Origin: Alkalimonas mucilaginosa
GTDB taxonomy: Bacteria; Pseudomonadota; Gammaproteobacteria; Enterobacterales; Alteromonadaceae
Assembly: GCF_036327005.1 (NCBI RefSeq)
Contig: NZ_JAUGZK010000003.1
Coordinates: forward strand, 310,001 to 374,000
Length of the DNA stretch: 64,000 nt
Reading direction: 5' to 3'
Made by a program: the position numbers and the translations under genes. Under the pieces are notes generated by a model, which worked only from the letters and a program-made list of their open reading frames with translations, did no database searches and had not been told where the DNA came from. Positions 51,499 to 61,378 of the stretch are shown piece by piece (position 1 is the stretch's first letter; the number at the start of each line of letters is the position of its first letter).

Positions 51499-52586
51499 AG
51501 CGATTCTCTTACCGTCCGCGCTGTCGCTTTTTGCTGATATGCCTGTTCACGCGGCAGCCGGATACGGATCCAGGCACCACCTTCAGGCTGATTGCCGCAG
51601 TGAAATTCACTGTGCTCAGGGTAAATCAGCTGCAAGCGCTCCTGACAGTTTTTCATGCCAATGCCGCCGACTTCAGAACCAGGATCACCAAAACCGCTGC
51701 CATTGTCGCGAATATCAATCTGCAAATGCTCACCAACACAGCCAAAGGTCACCGAAATCTCCATGCTGCTCTGCTGGCTCATGCCATGTTTCAGTGCATT
51801 CTCAACCAGCGGTTGCAGCAACAAGGATGGGATCAACAACTGCTCACAAGCGGTGTCGCTGTGAATCTGGACATTCAAATGGCTTTGAAAGCGGCACTGC
51901 TCTATATCAACATAGGTTTGCAAAATGGCGACTTCTTCTTGCACAGTAATTTTTGCCAGCGGATCAGTATACAAACTATAGCGTAATAAATCGCACAGTT
52001 TTTCCAGCATGCCCACCGCCTGACTGTTGTGCTGCTTTAAAATCAGGGTGCAAATGGCGTTGATGCTGTTGAACATAAAATGAGGATTGAGCTGATAGCG
52101 CAGCATTTTTAGCTGTGACTCTTTGGCAAGGTGCATGGCTTCTGCTGCTTTGTGCCGCTGCTCGACATTGTCCAGATAAATCTTGATGCCATAATACCCT
52201 GCCGTCCAGGTAGCCAGCATGGTCAAGGAGGCCGAGGTCCAGGTACCAAAATCGAACCAGGTCATCGGCTGCCACCAACTACCGTAAAACCCTTGCAGGG
52301 TGAACCATTTAAACTGCGTCCACAGCAAAGAGGCGGTCATCAAATAGCCCAGATGCAACGCGATGCTTAGGCGGGCCTGGTGTCGCCGGGCAGTGGCGTA
52401 CAGCCGGCGCAGCAACAGGGTGATCAAAAAGCCGCAACTGGTATCGAGCACCAAGTGCCCAAGATGAATGTTCCAGGGCTCTGGCCCTGGAATTTTTATC
52501 AATAACTCAGTTAAAAGCGCATAGGCCGCCCAGCCGCAGCACTGGCACAGCCAGAACAACTGATCTTTGGACTCCAGTTTTATCAC
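51495..52586 (-). CDS. LytS/YehU-type sensor histidine kinase
   Basis: A 363-residue kinase with about four membrane helices in the first 140 residues, a short linker helix, and the His_kinase/HATPase domains. The phospho-His is in YQLNPHFMFNSIN, the N box is ENALKHG and the G box is IRDNGSGFG. There is no large sensor domain, so stimuli may be felt through the membrane part. I place the start at GTG 52586 (AAGGA about ten bases upstream), because the region before it forms a hairpin; a longer GTG start at 52625 would add 13 residues. It lies just after the GH3 gene. Confidence 0.88.
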   Translation of the reverse strand: MIKLESKDQLFWLCQCCGWAAYALLTELLIKIPGPEPWNIHLGHLVLDTSCGFLITLLLRRLYATARRHQARLSIALHLGYLMTASLLWTQFKWFTLQGFYGSWWQPMTWFDFGTWTSASLTMLATWTAGYYGIKIYLDNVEQRHKAAEAMHLAKESQLKMLRYQLNPHFMFNSINAICTLILKQHNSQAVGMLEKLCDLLRYSLYTDPLAKITVQEEVAILQTYVDIEQCRFQSHLNVQIHSDTACEQLLIPSLLLQPLVENALKHGMSQQSSMEISVTFGCVGEHLQIDIRDNGSGFGDPGSEVGGIGMKNCQERLQLIYPEHSEFHCGNQPEGGAWIRIRLPREQAYQQKATARTVRESL

Positions 52587-52631
52587 TCTTGCTGTATTCC
52601 TTCGCCCGCCTTTCAGGACGGGCACTAGTTA

Positions 52632-55220
52632 CTAATTACACGCCTGCAACAGCGCAGTTTCTGCCGTGCTCTCCACCAGAGCGACCTCGGCGATGGCCAG
52701 GCTAAAGGTTCCACCAGCCCGAATGCGCAGCAGATCTTCTACTTTGTCCGGTGCTTGCGATGCTGCCGAACCTGAAGCTGCTGCATCGCAATAAAGCGGC
52801 CATGCCATCCTAACCCATTGCCCACGCTCAAGACCAGCCAGCAGTGGCAACAAGGACTCGGAGCGGGCGCAATCCTGCTGCTGACACAACAGCTCCAGTT
52901 GCACAGCAGCAGTCGGCGCTTGATCCAGCCGGATGCTCATTTGCAGCCATTGAGCGCTGTCTGCCTCGCCTGACGTCTGCAACACACTAAATGGCTGTGG
53001 CATGCTGTACTGCAAGCTGGCCACGGCTGGTTGCTGCTGGTTATTCCAGACAAACTTGCGGCCATCTTCCTGATAAGCCAGATTGACCGACTGCATCGAG
53101 AGACTGCGGCCGTCGGCACTGACGGCTGAGGAAGCCGTGGTGGCCACTTTATCGGCTCTGCCATCGTTCAATTGCCAGCGCAGGCCATCGGCCAGGTTGC
53201 GGACAAACAGTGCTACACCTGTTCCCGTTTCAGGCTCTGGCGCAGGGCTGGTCTTTTCGTGCAAAGGCTCAAGCTCCACCGCATCGGCATACGTCAGGCC
53301 ATAGCCGTACGCGAACAGTGGCTGGTAGTCGTCATCGTGCACATTCAGCAAGAACTGGTCGTCGTATTTCGGCCAGGAAAAGCTGAGGGTGCCGCTAAAA
53401 TCGTACTGGATGTTGCCCTTCGCATCACGCAGCAGTACATCGGCAATGCCCTGACCTTCCGAGCCTGGCAACCAGGCGGCAACAAAGGCATCGGATGCAT
53501 TCAGCTCTTTATTGACCCAGAGCGGCCGGCCAGTCAAAAAGACCGTCACCACAGGGATCCCCTGGGCTTGCAACCGATGCAACAATGCTAAGTCTTGCTT
53601 ATTGCCGTACTGGTACTCCAACCGCTGAATATCGCCATACCACTCGGCGTAAGGCTCTTCGCCAATCACCACAATGGCAACATCGGGCTTTTCTTCAAAA
53701 TGCCCATCAACACTAAGCTCAGCGCTGCCACCCGCTGCAATGATCTGCTGGCGTAGCCCCTGATAGATGGAAGTCGCATTGGGGAAATCGGCATTGGTGT
53801 TGTCGGTACCCTGCCAGGACACGCTCCAGCCACCGGCTTGCTTGGCTATGTTGTCGGCGCCATCCCCGGCAATCAACACCCGGCTGTTTGGCGCCAATGG
53901 CAGCAGTTGCTGATTATTTTTTAGCAGTACCAGCGACTGGCGCACGGCCCGCCGTGCCAGCTCCCGATGCTCCGGCGCATTAAACCACTGAGTTTGAGAC
54001 GACTCAGGCCGGCTGGATGGTTTACCGCGCTGAAATAGCCCCCAGCGGATTTTAGCCCGTAAAAAACGGCGCACCGCATCATCAATGCGCTCAAGCGGGA
54101 TCCGGCCATCTTTTACCTGCTGTACTGTGTTGTGGTAGAAAGCTTCGAAATGCTCCGGCACCATCATTACGTCGACACCAGCATTAAAGGCCGCCGCGCA
54201 TTGCTCCAGATCGCAGCCATCGACAAACATATGGGCATTCCAGTCGCTGATCACAAAGCCATCAAAACCCATCTGGTTTTTCAGCACCTCGGTCAGCAGG
54301 TACTGATCACCATGCACCCGCTTGCCATTCCAGCTGTTAAAAGAGGCCATCACCGACTGCACGCCAGCGGCGATGGCGGTGTAATAGCCGGCGGCATGGA
54401 TTTCACGCAAGCTGGTTTCATCCAGCAGGGTATCGCCGCGGTCCAGGCCATTTTCGGTGCCGCCATCGCCGATAAAGTGCTTGGCGGTCGCCATGCGGTA
54501 ATGGCCGCGCAAAAAGTTATCACCAATCTCCCCCTGCAAACCGCTGACCATAGGCCCAGCGTACTCGGCAACTATGGCCGGATCTTCGGAATAACTTTCG
54601 TAGGCACGGCCCCAGCGATCATCGCGCACCACCGCCACGGTTGGCGCAAAGGTCCATTCAATGCCGGTGACAGCAACCTCTTTGGCGGTGGCCTCGCCTA
54701 TCAGGCGGATCAGCTCCGGGTCCCGCGCCGCTCCCAGGCCAATATTGTGCGGAAATAAGGTGGCGCCATAAACATTGCTGTGGCCATGCATGGCATCGGT
54801 ACCCCAGATGGTCGGAATACTGCTGCCATCCAGGCTGCTGTCTATCGATGCCAGATACATCGCATCGGCCAACTGCAGCCAGGTTGCCACATCGGCCCGC
54901 TTGTTACCATAAGGGGCGGTATTGCCGCCATTGAGGTAAGAGCCAAAGCCGTACTGACGCATTTGTTCCACCGTCAGATAACCAATTTCCGGCTGGATCA
55001 GCTGGGCAACTTTCTGCTCGATGGTCATATCGGCCAGCAAACCATCAATTTTTTGTTCGATAGCCGGGTCGACTTGCAGGGCCGACTGTACTCGCGGCCA
55101 GTTGCCGCTATCGTCAGGCTGTGCAAAACAGCCGGCAGCCGCTACTAAGCCCCCGGCGGCCAACAGTGCAGTTTTTACCATCAAAACTTTCGGTCTAAAT
55201 CGCTTTGAAACAGATAACAT
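52632..55220 (-). CDS. GH3 beta-glucosidase / exo-glucanase, envelope-anchored
   Basis: An 862-residue glycoside hydrolase of family 3, of the ExoP/cdgA type. Such enzymes release glucose from beta-1,3/1,4-glucans or cello-oligosaccharides. The N-terminal barrel has the nucleophile Asp326 in GFVISDWN and the KHFIGDGG motif; the second alpha/beta domain spans about 400-620; a C-terminal extension of about 190 residues follows (the ExoP galactose-binding-like domain of this group). A signal peptide with AAGC (Cys31) suggests lipid anchoring. ATG 55220 (AAGGA nine bases upstream) is preferred to the ORF start at 55271. It lies between a TonB receptor and the LytS/LytTR pair, so a small glucan-use locus is likely. 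Confidence 0.92.
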   Translation of the reverse strand: MLSVSKRFRPKVLMVKTALLAAGGLVAAAGCFAQPDDSGNWPRVQSALQVDPAIEQKIDGLLADMTIEQKVAQLIQPEIGYLTVEQMRQYGFGSYLNGGNTAPYGNKRADVATWLQLADAMYLASIDSSLDGSSIPTIWGTDAMHGHSNVYGATLFPHNIGLGAARDPELIRLIGEATAKEVAVTGIEWTFAPTVAVVRDDRWGRAYESYSEDPAIVAEYAGPMVSGLQGEIGDNFLRGHYRMATAKHFIGDGGTENGLDRGDTLLDETSLREIHAAGYYTAIAAGVQSVMASFNSWNGKRVHGDQYLLTEVLKNQMGFDGFVISDWNAHMFVDGCDLEQCAAAFNAGVDVMMVPEHFEAFYHNTVQQVKDGRIPLERIDDAVRRFLRAKIRWGLFQRGKPSSRPESSQTQWFNAPEHRELARRAVRQSLVLLKNNQQLLPLAPNSRVLIAGDGADNIAKQAGGWSVSWQGTDNTNADFPNATSIYQGLRQQIIAAGGSAELSVDGHFEEKPDVAIVVIGEEPYAEWYGDIQRLEYQYGNKQDLALLHRLQAQGIPVVTVFLTGRPLWVNKELNASDAFVAAWLPGSEGQGIADVLLRDAKGNIQYDFSGTLSFSWPKYDDQFLLNVHDDDYQPLFAYGYGLTYADAVELEPLHEKTSPAPEPETGTGVALFVRNLADGLRWQLNDGRADKVATTASSAVSADGRSLSMQSVNLAYQEDGRKFVWNNQQQPAVASLQYSMPQPFSVLQTSGEADSAQWLQMSIRLDQAPTAAVQLELLCQQQDCARSESLLPLLAGLERGQWVRMAWPLYCDAAASGSAASQAPDKVEDLLRIRAGGTFSLAIAEVALVESTAETALLQACN

Positions 55221-55426
55221 AACAAAATCCTTGCAGTTGAATCCGATACTATAGAACAGCATAGCAGCCACCAGACTGTGCTTTTAATGAGGAATGTATT
55301 CAATAAAGTCGTAATAAGCCCAGGCCAAGCGGAAGCTACGCTCCAAGCGAATGCTGTTGCACCGTTCATTCCTCACCTGCTGCCCGCCGGCCTGACAAAG
55401 CCGTGCGGGCAGGTAAGTTGGCTTGC

Positions 55427-58108
55427 TTAGAAGTTAAAACCAGCCCGGATCCCATAATGACGCGGCATGCCAAAGCTGCCTTTCGGAATGCCTTTGCCGG
55501 TATTATTCCAGTACTGCACCTGTTGGTTGCTGGCATTGCTGACAAAGACCTCGGCATACCATAGCTGACTTTGTGGCTCGTACTTCAGAGCAGCATTCAG
55601 CATGCTGTATGCACCCCGTTTGTCACTGATATAAAGTGCAGCCTCATCCGATACGGCAAAATCCATATCATCCAGGTGTTTGTCCAGATTCCAGATGGTG
55701 GTGTAGGACGATGCTTTCCAGTTCCAGTTAAACCAGCCATGTAGATAGCCATAACGCCCCAATTCCAGACTATGGGTATAGCTGATATTGGCACTGAAAC
55801 GTGGTGTCATCGCCAGATCGTTGCCTTTAAGGTTGGTGGTTAGCAGGGTATTTTCCGGATCGATCGAATCTTCATACGACAGATCAAACAGGTACTCCGG
55901 ATCATAGTCCCACTTGGTGATCCAGTCTTTGGTAACGCGGGCATGCGTCCAAGTGACATAGCCGGTAAAGCGGCCGCTTGGGTAGGGTTTCCAGTCAAAC
56001 TCCAGCTCCATGCCTTTGATCACGGCATCCGGCACGTTTTGAGTGAAGTAGGCAATCACAGGTCTGTTACGAAACTCCAGAATTGGCTGACCATCGCCGC
56101 CCAAAATCGGGTTACCATTCTCATCTTCTACCGGTGACAAACGCTCCACATTGCCAATGGAACCCACCGAAGCGTACTGCATGTCTTTGTAATCGGTGTA
56201 GAAAAACGCCGCTTGCAGGTTGAGTGAGTTGTCAAAAAAGCTGGATTTGGCACCAAACTCCAGCGTGATCACTTTTTCCGGGTCAAACTGGGTTTCAAAC
56301 CGGTTTACTTCGCCGGTTCGGTCATTGACCACCTCGAACACATCACCGATACCACCGGCTTTAAAACCAGACGCCAGATAGCTGTACAACATGGTGTCCT
56401 GACTCAGGTTGTAATCCAGGCCAATGCGAAAATCATGGTTGCGCCACTGGCCTTTGTTGTCGTTTTCAAAATAAGAGCCATACAAAGAACTATCGTGGAA
56501 GTAATCAACCGGCAGGTTGCTTAGCTCAGTACGGTTAAACCAGCCAGGCGCACAGCCATCGGCATTGGAGCAACGATAGGTCCGCCCCCCCTTATCCTGT
56601 TTGGTTTCATTGCTGTAGCGATAGCCCAGGGTGCCATGCAAATTATTGGTGAGTTTGTAAGTGCCCTGGCCGAATGCAGCATAGGCTTTGGTAGAGCGAT
56701 CCGGCTGATCCCAGAATGCCTTATCATCCATCGGGTTGTCGTAGTAACCAAGAGTACTGGTTTTTTCGAAGAAATAATTCACCCCGGCAATCCACACCAG
56801 ATCACCAAACTCATTGGACTGCAACTGCAATTCGGTCGAATAGGATTTAGCCCCGGTGCCTTTTAAAAAATAAATGGCACCGTCCCAGGGATCCAGGCCA
56901 ACTTCACTGTCCTGCGCTGAAGCACGATCCATGTTCTCGTAGCCCAGTTGCCACACCAGGCTGAGCTCATCGTTGAGTTCATAATTAAAATTGTTGCGCA
57001 AATAGGTAATGTCCAGTTTCAACTCACCCGGCACATTAACCACCGCCTGATAGGTATTGTCGCTGGGTAAAAAGGAGCTGCAATCACCACCAAACTCGTC
57101 CGGACGGCCACGCAGCTGCTCACAATTCACCAAATCCAGGCTGCCACCACTGTTGTTGCTGTATTGCTGGAACACAGTATGGTTACTAAAGCGACCATGG
57201 CTAGGTTGCCACAAAGCACTGATCCGGTACGAATACTCATTGGCATTGTGGTAAAAATCTTTTTTGTTGGCGGGAGTCAAGGCCCGTACCCGCTGCGCTT
57301 CAGGATCCGTCCCGGCACTATCAATCCACCAGTTCTCACGCTGGGTGACGGTAGAGCCAATGCCCTGATAGGAATTTTCTGATATGACCGGCGCATTCAG
57401 CACCTCCGGGCTTAAACGACGGGTATCGTATTGATTAGGATCCCAGTAGCCTTCCAGGTACGAATCGCGCTTTAAGCCTTTAGCCGCAATACGAATGGCA
57501 AACTCATCATTCACCGGCAGATTGACAAAACCACCAACGCTTCGTGTGTTAAAGCGACCAGCCTCCAGATTGACGTTGCCAAAAGTGCCGGAAAAATCAG
57601 GCTTGGCAGAAATCACATTGATGCTGCCCACCGTCGAGTTACGGCCAAACAGCGTGCCCTGAGGCCCACGCAAGGCTTCAACCCGCTCGACATCATACAT
57701 CAGCGCCAAAGCACCCTGCATCCGGGGCGAGTAGATGCCATCCAGGTGTACGCCGACTGCCGGATCTCCGAGCTCCGTAATATTGGTTGAACGTACCCCG
57801 CGCATCGAAATAACCGGCGCGGCTTGATCGGTGGCCATGGAGATATCCAGCCCCGGCACCAGATCGGCCATGTCTTTGATGCTGTTAATACCGCTTTGCC
57901 GCAATTGCTCCTGCGTCAATACCGTGATGGCCACTGGCGTTTCCATCAAGGCAGTACGGCGCTTGGTGGCAGTGACTGAGATTACCTCAATGGCGCGATC
58001 ACTTTCAGCCACTGGTTGATTGTCATTGTCGCTGGCACTTTGTGCGGCCATGGCCGGCAGCGCACCGGCCATCAGCATGGCCAGTGTAATGGCGTTTAAC
58101 TTGTACAT
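55427..58108 (-). CDS. TonB-dependent outer-membrane receptor
   Basis: An 893-residue TonB-dependent receptor. It has a signal peptide (1-21, ending AMA), a plug domain (about 40-165, with DMADLVPGLDIS and RVEALRGPQGTLFGRNST) and a 22-strand barrel, ending in the aromatic GFNF. Two cysteine pairs in long extracellular loops (NCEQLRGRPDEFGGDC and RCSNADGCAPG) are typical of the larger nutrient receptors. Next to a GH3 glucosidase, oligosaccharide uptake is the best guess, but siderophore or other ligands are possible. Its start is 230 bases from the ATPase gene, reading the other way. Confidence 0.93.
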   Translation of the reverse strand: MYKLNAITLAMLMAGALPAMAAQSASDNDNQPVAESDRAIEVISVTATKRRTALMETPVAITVLTQEQLRQSGINSIKDMADLVPGLDISMATDQAAPVISMRGVRSTNITELGDPAVGVHLDGIYSPRMQGALALMYDVERVEALRGPQGTLFGRNSTVGSINVISAKPDFSGTFGNVNLEAGRFNTRSVGGFVNLPVNDEFAIRIAAKGLKRDSYLEGYWDPNQYDTRRLSPEVLNAPVISENSYQGIGSTVTQRENWWIDSAGTDPEAQRVRALTPANKKDFYHNANEYSYRISALWQPSHGRFSNHTVFQQYSNNSGGSLDLVNCEQLRGRPDEFGGDCSSFLPSDNTYQAVVNVPGELKLDITYLRNNFNYELNDELSLVWQLGYENMDRASAQDSEVGLDPWDGAIYFLKGTGAKSYSTELQLQSNEFGDLVWIAGVNYFFEKTSTLGYYDNPMDDKAFWDQPDRSTKAYAAFGQGTYKLTNNLHGTLGYRYSNETKQDKGGRTYRCSNADGCAPGWFNRTELSNLPVDYFHDSSLYGSYFENDNKGQWRNHDFRIGLDYNLSQDTMLYSYLASGFKAGGIGDVFEVVNDRTGEVNRFETQFDPEKVITLEFGAKSSFFDNSLNLQAAFFYTDYKDMQYASVGSIGNVERLSPVEDENGNPILGGDGQPILEFRNRPVIAYFTQNVPDAVIKGMELEFDWKPYPSGRFTGYVTWTHARVTKDWITKWDYDPEYLFDLSYEDSIDPENTLLTTNLKGNDLAMTPRFSANISYTHSLELGRYGYLHGWFNWNWKASSYTTIWNLDKHLDDMDFAVSDEAALYISDKRGAYSMLNAALKYEPQSQLWYAEVFVSNASNQQVQYWNNTGKGIPKGSFGMPRHYGIRAGFNF

Positions 58109-58401
58109 GTCTACCCTCCCCGGGCTCTTGTCATATTATTGTTGTATTGGCAAAGACGTGGTGCAGGCCAAGATTTGGATGTTCTGTCGTTATTATTATC
58201 ATCATTAATCTAGAGGGTTTATTTGATGAGAATCCAGCAAGATTCGATAAGGCGAGCCCAAGATACTACAACCCGATTATCGCTCTGCTTACTTCGCCAA
58301 AGGCTGATAAGCATATGCACGAAGCTTGATCCAGCACATTGCACTTTGGCTACAGAAGCGTCACACTTGGACCATCCCTAACCGATGTATCAGGAGTGTG
58401 C
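58109..58401. other. Spacer between the TonB receptor and the ATPase gene
   Basis: Nearly 300 bases, holding the start regions of two divergent genes. AT-rich runs (ATATTATTGTTGTATTG at about 58132-58148, and a TTATTATTATC run near 58191) are the likely promoter area, but I see no firm element and no gene. Confidence 0.5.
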
Positions 58402-61101
58402 ATGTCCGTCGCCAAACCTTCATCCTCCCTATCCGCACATTCAGACCATGCCCCAGCCTACGCCTTATCGAGCACCGATGTTCTAAATCACCAACAGAGC
58501 ACAGCAGAGGGATTAAGCCAATCCGAAGCAGAAAAACGACTGAGCGAGCATGGGGCTAACGCCTTACCGGAGCCCCCTAAACCAGGCATCTTGCAGCGTT
58601 TTTTCAAACATTTTCACGATACGCTTATTTACATTTTACTGGCCGCGGCAGGAATTACCGCCCTACTGGGGCATTGGCTAGACACCTGGGTGATTCTGGC
58701 GGTGGTGCTGATCAATGCCAGCATCGGCTTTGTGCAGGAAGGCAAAGCCGAAAAAGCACTGGCCGGCATTCGCAACATGTTGTCCCTGCACGCCACCGTA
58801 AAGCGCGATGGCAGCTGGCAACAGCTGGCAGCTGAGCAATTGGTAGTTGGCGATATAGTGCGGCTGCGCTCTGGCGACAAAGTACCTGCCGATATGCGGC
58901 TGCTGGATACCAACAACCTGCGGATTGAAGAGTCAGCGCTGACTGGCGAGTCGGTACCCACCGAAAAAAACACTCAGGCTGTGGCAGCAGATGCCGGTAT
59001 CGGCGACCGTTTTTGCATGGCGTTTTCCGGTACCTTAGTCGCCGCCGGGCGTGGTACCGCTGTGGTCACTGCAACTGGTGCCCATACAGAAATTGGTCAA
59101 ATCAACGCCATGCTTTCATCGGTGCAGGCCATTGCCACTCCCCTTACCCGCCAGATGGCGCAATTTAGCAAGTGGTTGTCGGTGGTGATTGTCGCTTTAG
59201 CGCTGTTGATGCTACTGATTGGCTATCTGCTGCATGATTTTGCCATTGGCGAACTGTTTTTAGCGGCGATCGGCTTTGCTGTTGCGGCTATCCCTGAAGG
59301 CTTACCGGCCATTTTAACCATTACACTGGCGCTTGGCGTGCAGCAAATGGCCCGTCGTAATGCCATTACCCGCCGGTTAAATGCGGTGGAAACCTTAGGT
59401 TCCATTACAGTGATTTGTTCGGATAAAACCGGTACTTTAACCCGTAATGAGATGACCGCCAGTCAGGTGGTCACTACCGCCGGAAACTTCCAGATCAGTG
59501 GCCTGGGCTATCAGCCGGAAGGTGATTTTGAGCTGGAAGGCGAGCGCATAACTGCGCTTAAACAGCCAACACTGGCCGCCCTGATTGAAGTCGTCGCGAT
59601 TGCCAACGACAGCCAGTTAACCCAGCAGAATGAACACTGGGGCGTCCAGGGCGAGCCAACTGAGGGCGCCTTGCTGTGCCTGGCAGAGAAAGCCGGCTTT
59701 GAACGTGAACGCTACCAGCGGCTGGCGGTGATCCCCTTTGAATCCGAGAACAAGTTTATGGCCAGCCTGGAGCAACGGCCGGATGGCAGCCGGCAGATTT
59801 TGCTGAAAGGCGCACCGGATCGCTTGCTGGAACGTTGCACAAGCCAGCTCGATGCCAACGGCGATGCCGAAGCGCTGGATACCGACTTCTGGCAACAGCA
59901 ATTGGATGCACTCAGCAGCCAGGGGCTGCGGGTGCTGGCTGCCGCCCGTAAGAGCACCGGACACAGTGAGCTGGGACTGGATGAGCTAAAAGAGATGACG
60001 CTGATTGGTCTGATTGGCATCATCGATCCGCCCAGGCCCGAGGCCATTGAGGCCATCGCCCAGTGCCATCAGGCTGGTATTCGGGTCAAAATGATCACCG
60101 GCGATCATGCCGGCACCGCCGAAGCCATCGGCAAAGTCATGCATCTTTCGGCCGATGGCGCTTTGTGTGTGGTCACAGGTGCTGAAATTGAAGCCGCCAG
60201 CGATGAAGAACTTCAAGCCATCGCCAAACGCAGCAACATCTTTGCCCGCACCAGTCCGGAGCACAAGCTTCGGCTGGTTAAAGCACTGCAAGCCAATGGC
60301 GAGGTGGTGGCCATGACCGGCGATGGCGTTAACGATGCCCCGGCGCTCAAGCGCGCCGATGTGGGCATCGCCATGGGCATCAAGGGCACCGAGGCTACCA
60401 AAGAAGCGGCCGATATCGTACTGGCCGATGACAACTTCAGCACCATCGCCCAAGCGATAGCCGAAGGGCGCACCATCTACGACAACTTGCGTAAAGCCAT
60501 CCTGTTTATTTTACCCACCAATGGTGCTCAGGGTCTGGTGATGCTGGCAGCGGTGCTGTTTGGTCTGACCTTGCCGCTAACGCCGGTGCAGATCCTCTGG
60601 GTGAATATGGTGGTGGCGGTAACCCTGGCGTTGGCGCTGGCGTTTGAGCCGGCCGAGCCGGGCGTGATGAAGCGGCCACCACGCGATCCCAGAGCGGCTA
60701 TTTTAAGTGGCATGTTCTTGTGGCGCATCAGTCTGGTGTCGCTGATGATTGGTGGGGTGTCGATTTTGATGTTTTTATCGGCCATGGCTGCTGAGGTGGA
60801 TCTCAGCACAGCCCGGACCCTGGCGGTCAATACGCTGGTGATGGCGCAGGCGTTTTATTTGATCAACAGCCGCTATCTGGCCGAGTGCAGCTTACGGTTT
60901 GGTTTGTTGTTTGCCAACAAAGTGGCCTGGCTGGCGATGGGGGTACTGCTGCTGTTGCAGCTCGCATTCGTCTACCTGCCCTTTATGCAGCAATTGTTCG
61001 GTACCAGCGCCTTGCCCCTTGCTTACTGGCTGCTCCCGATCGGTTTGGGCCTGGCAATTATGCTGCTGATTGAGCTGGAGAAGAAATGGCTCTGGCGCTG
61101 A
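58402..61101 (+). CDS. P-type cation-transporting ATPase (P2-type)
   Basis: An 899-residue P-type ATPase of the P2 class (calcium/sodium-pump-like). Phospho-Asp341 lies in DKTGTLT, with TGES (actuator domain), GDGVNDAP and the PEGLP motif in TM4. There are ten predicted membrane helices, four after the catalytic part. TM6 reads WVNMVVAVTLALALAFEP, where calcium pumps have N-x-x-T-D; here the Asp is missing, so calcium cannot be coordinated in the normal way and another cation is likely. ATG 58402 has AGGAG seven bases upstream; the longer frame to 58339 is not supported. Confidence 0.92.
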   Translation: MSVAKPSSSLSAHSDHAPAYALSSTDVLNHQQSTAEGLSQSEAEKRLSEHGANALPEPPKPGILQRFFKHFHDTLIYILLAAAGITALLGHWLDTWVILAVVLINASIGFVQEGKAEKALAGIRNMLSLHATVKRDGSWQQLAAEQLVVGDIVRLRSGDKVPADMRLLDTNNLRIEESALTGESVPTEKNTQAVAADAGIGDRFCMAFSGTLVAAGRGTAVVTATGAHTEIGQINAMLSSVQAIATPLTRQMAQFSKWLSVVIVALALLMLLIGYLLHDFAIGELFLAAIGFAVAAIPEGLPAILTITLALGVQQMARRNAITRRLNAVETLGSITVICSDKTGTLTRNEMTASQVVTTAGNFQISGLGYQPEGDFELEGERITALKQPTLAALIEVVAIANDSQLTQQNEHWGVQGEPTEGALLCLAEKAGFERERYQRLAVIPFESENKFMASLEQRPDGSRQILLKGAPDRLLERCTSQLDANGDAEALDTDFWQQQLDALSSQGLRVLAAARKSTGHSELGLDELKEMTLIGLIGIIDPPRPEAIEAIAQCHQAGIRVKMITGDHAGTAEAIGKVMHLSADGALCVVTGAEIEAASDEELQAIAKRSNIFARTSPEHKLRLVKALQANGEVVAMTGDGVNDAPALKRADVGIAMGIKGTEATKEAADIVLADDNFSTIAQAIAEGRTIYDNLRKAILFILPTNGAQGLVMLAAVLFGLTLPLTPVQILWVNMVVAVTLALALAFEPAEPGVMKRPPRDPRAAILSGMFLWRISLVSLMIGGVSILMFLSAMAAEVDLSTARTLAVNTLVMAQAFYLINSRYLAECSLRFGLLFANKVAWLAMGVLLLLQLAFVYLPFMQQLFGTSALPLAYWLLPIGLGLAIMLLIELEKKWLWR

Positions 61102-61135
61102 CGCACTTTTGATGCCTGCTGGTGAATAAAAGTGA

Positions 61136-61164
61136 ACAGGATACGGCGTAAGGCCGTACCCTGT
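61136..61164 (+). terminator. Weak hairpin after the ATPase gene
   Basis: An 11-bp interrupted stem (ACAGG-TACGGC with GCCGTA-CCTGT, one mismatch) with a 5-base loop and no strong T run. It may be a weak terminator of the ATPase gene. Confidence 0.4.
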
Positions 61165-61204
61165 ACTTTAGCACTTAAAGACTTAACACTCAGGAGCAAA
61201 GCCG

Positions 61205-61378
61205 ATGTTTGGATTATTTAAACGCGACCCTATCAAAAAACTGCGTAAAATCTACGATCAAAAGCTGGAGCAAGCCATGTTGGCACAACGCAAGGGCGAT
61301 ATGCGGCTCTTTGCCGATTTAACCGCTGAAAGCGAAGCCTTATGGCAACAAATTGAGCAGTTGCAACAACAATCTTAA
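61205..61378 (+). CDS. DUF6435 family small protein
   Basis: A 57-residue protein (FGLFKRDPIKKLRKIYDQKL, then EQAMLAQRKGDMRLFADLT) that matches the DUF6435 family as I remember it. It is highly charged, probably all helical, with no known role. AGGAG lies eight bases before the ATG. Its stop overlaps the stop region of the convergent ABC transporter gene by four bases. Confidence 0.82.
   Translation: MFGLFKRDPIKKLRKIYDQKLEQAMLAQRKGDMRLFADLTAESEALWQQIEQLQQQS

Noticed and set aside
54132..54758. 208-codon open frame on the plus strand
   Set aside because: Antisense to the conserved GH3 barrel; no ribosome site and no recognisable domain.
55380..55412. GC-rich hairpin between the TonB receptor and GH3 genes as a terminator
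   Set aside because: The stem is good, but there is no T run on the minus strand; it was not listed as a feature.
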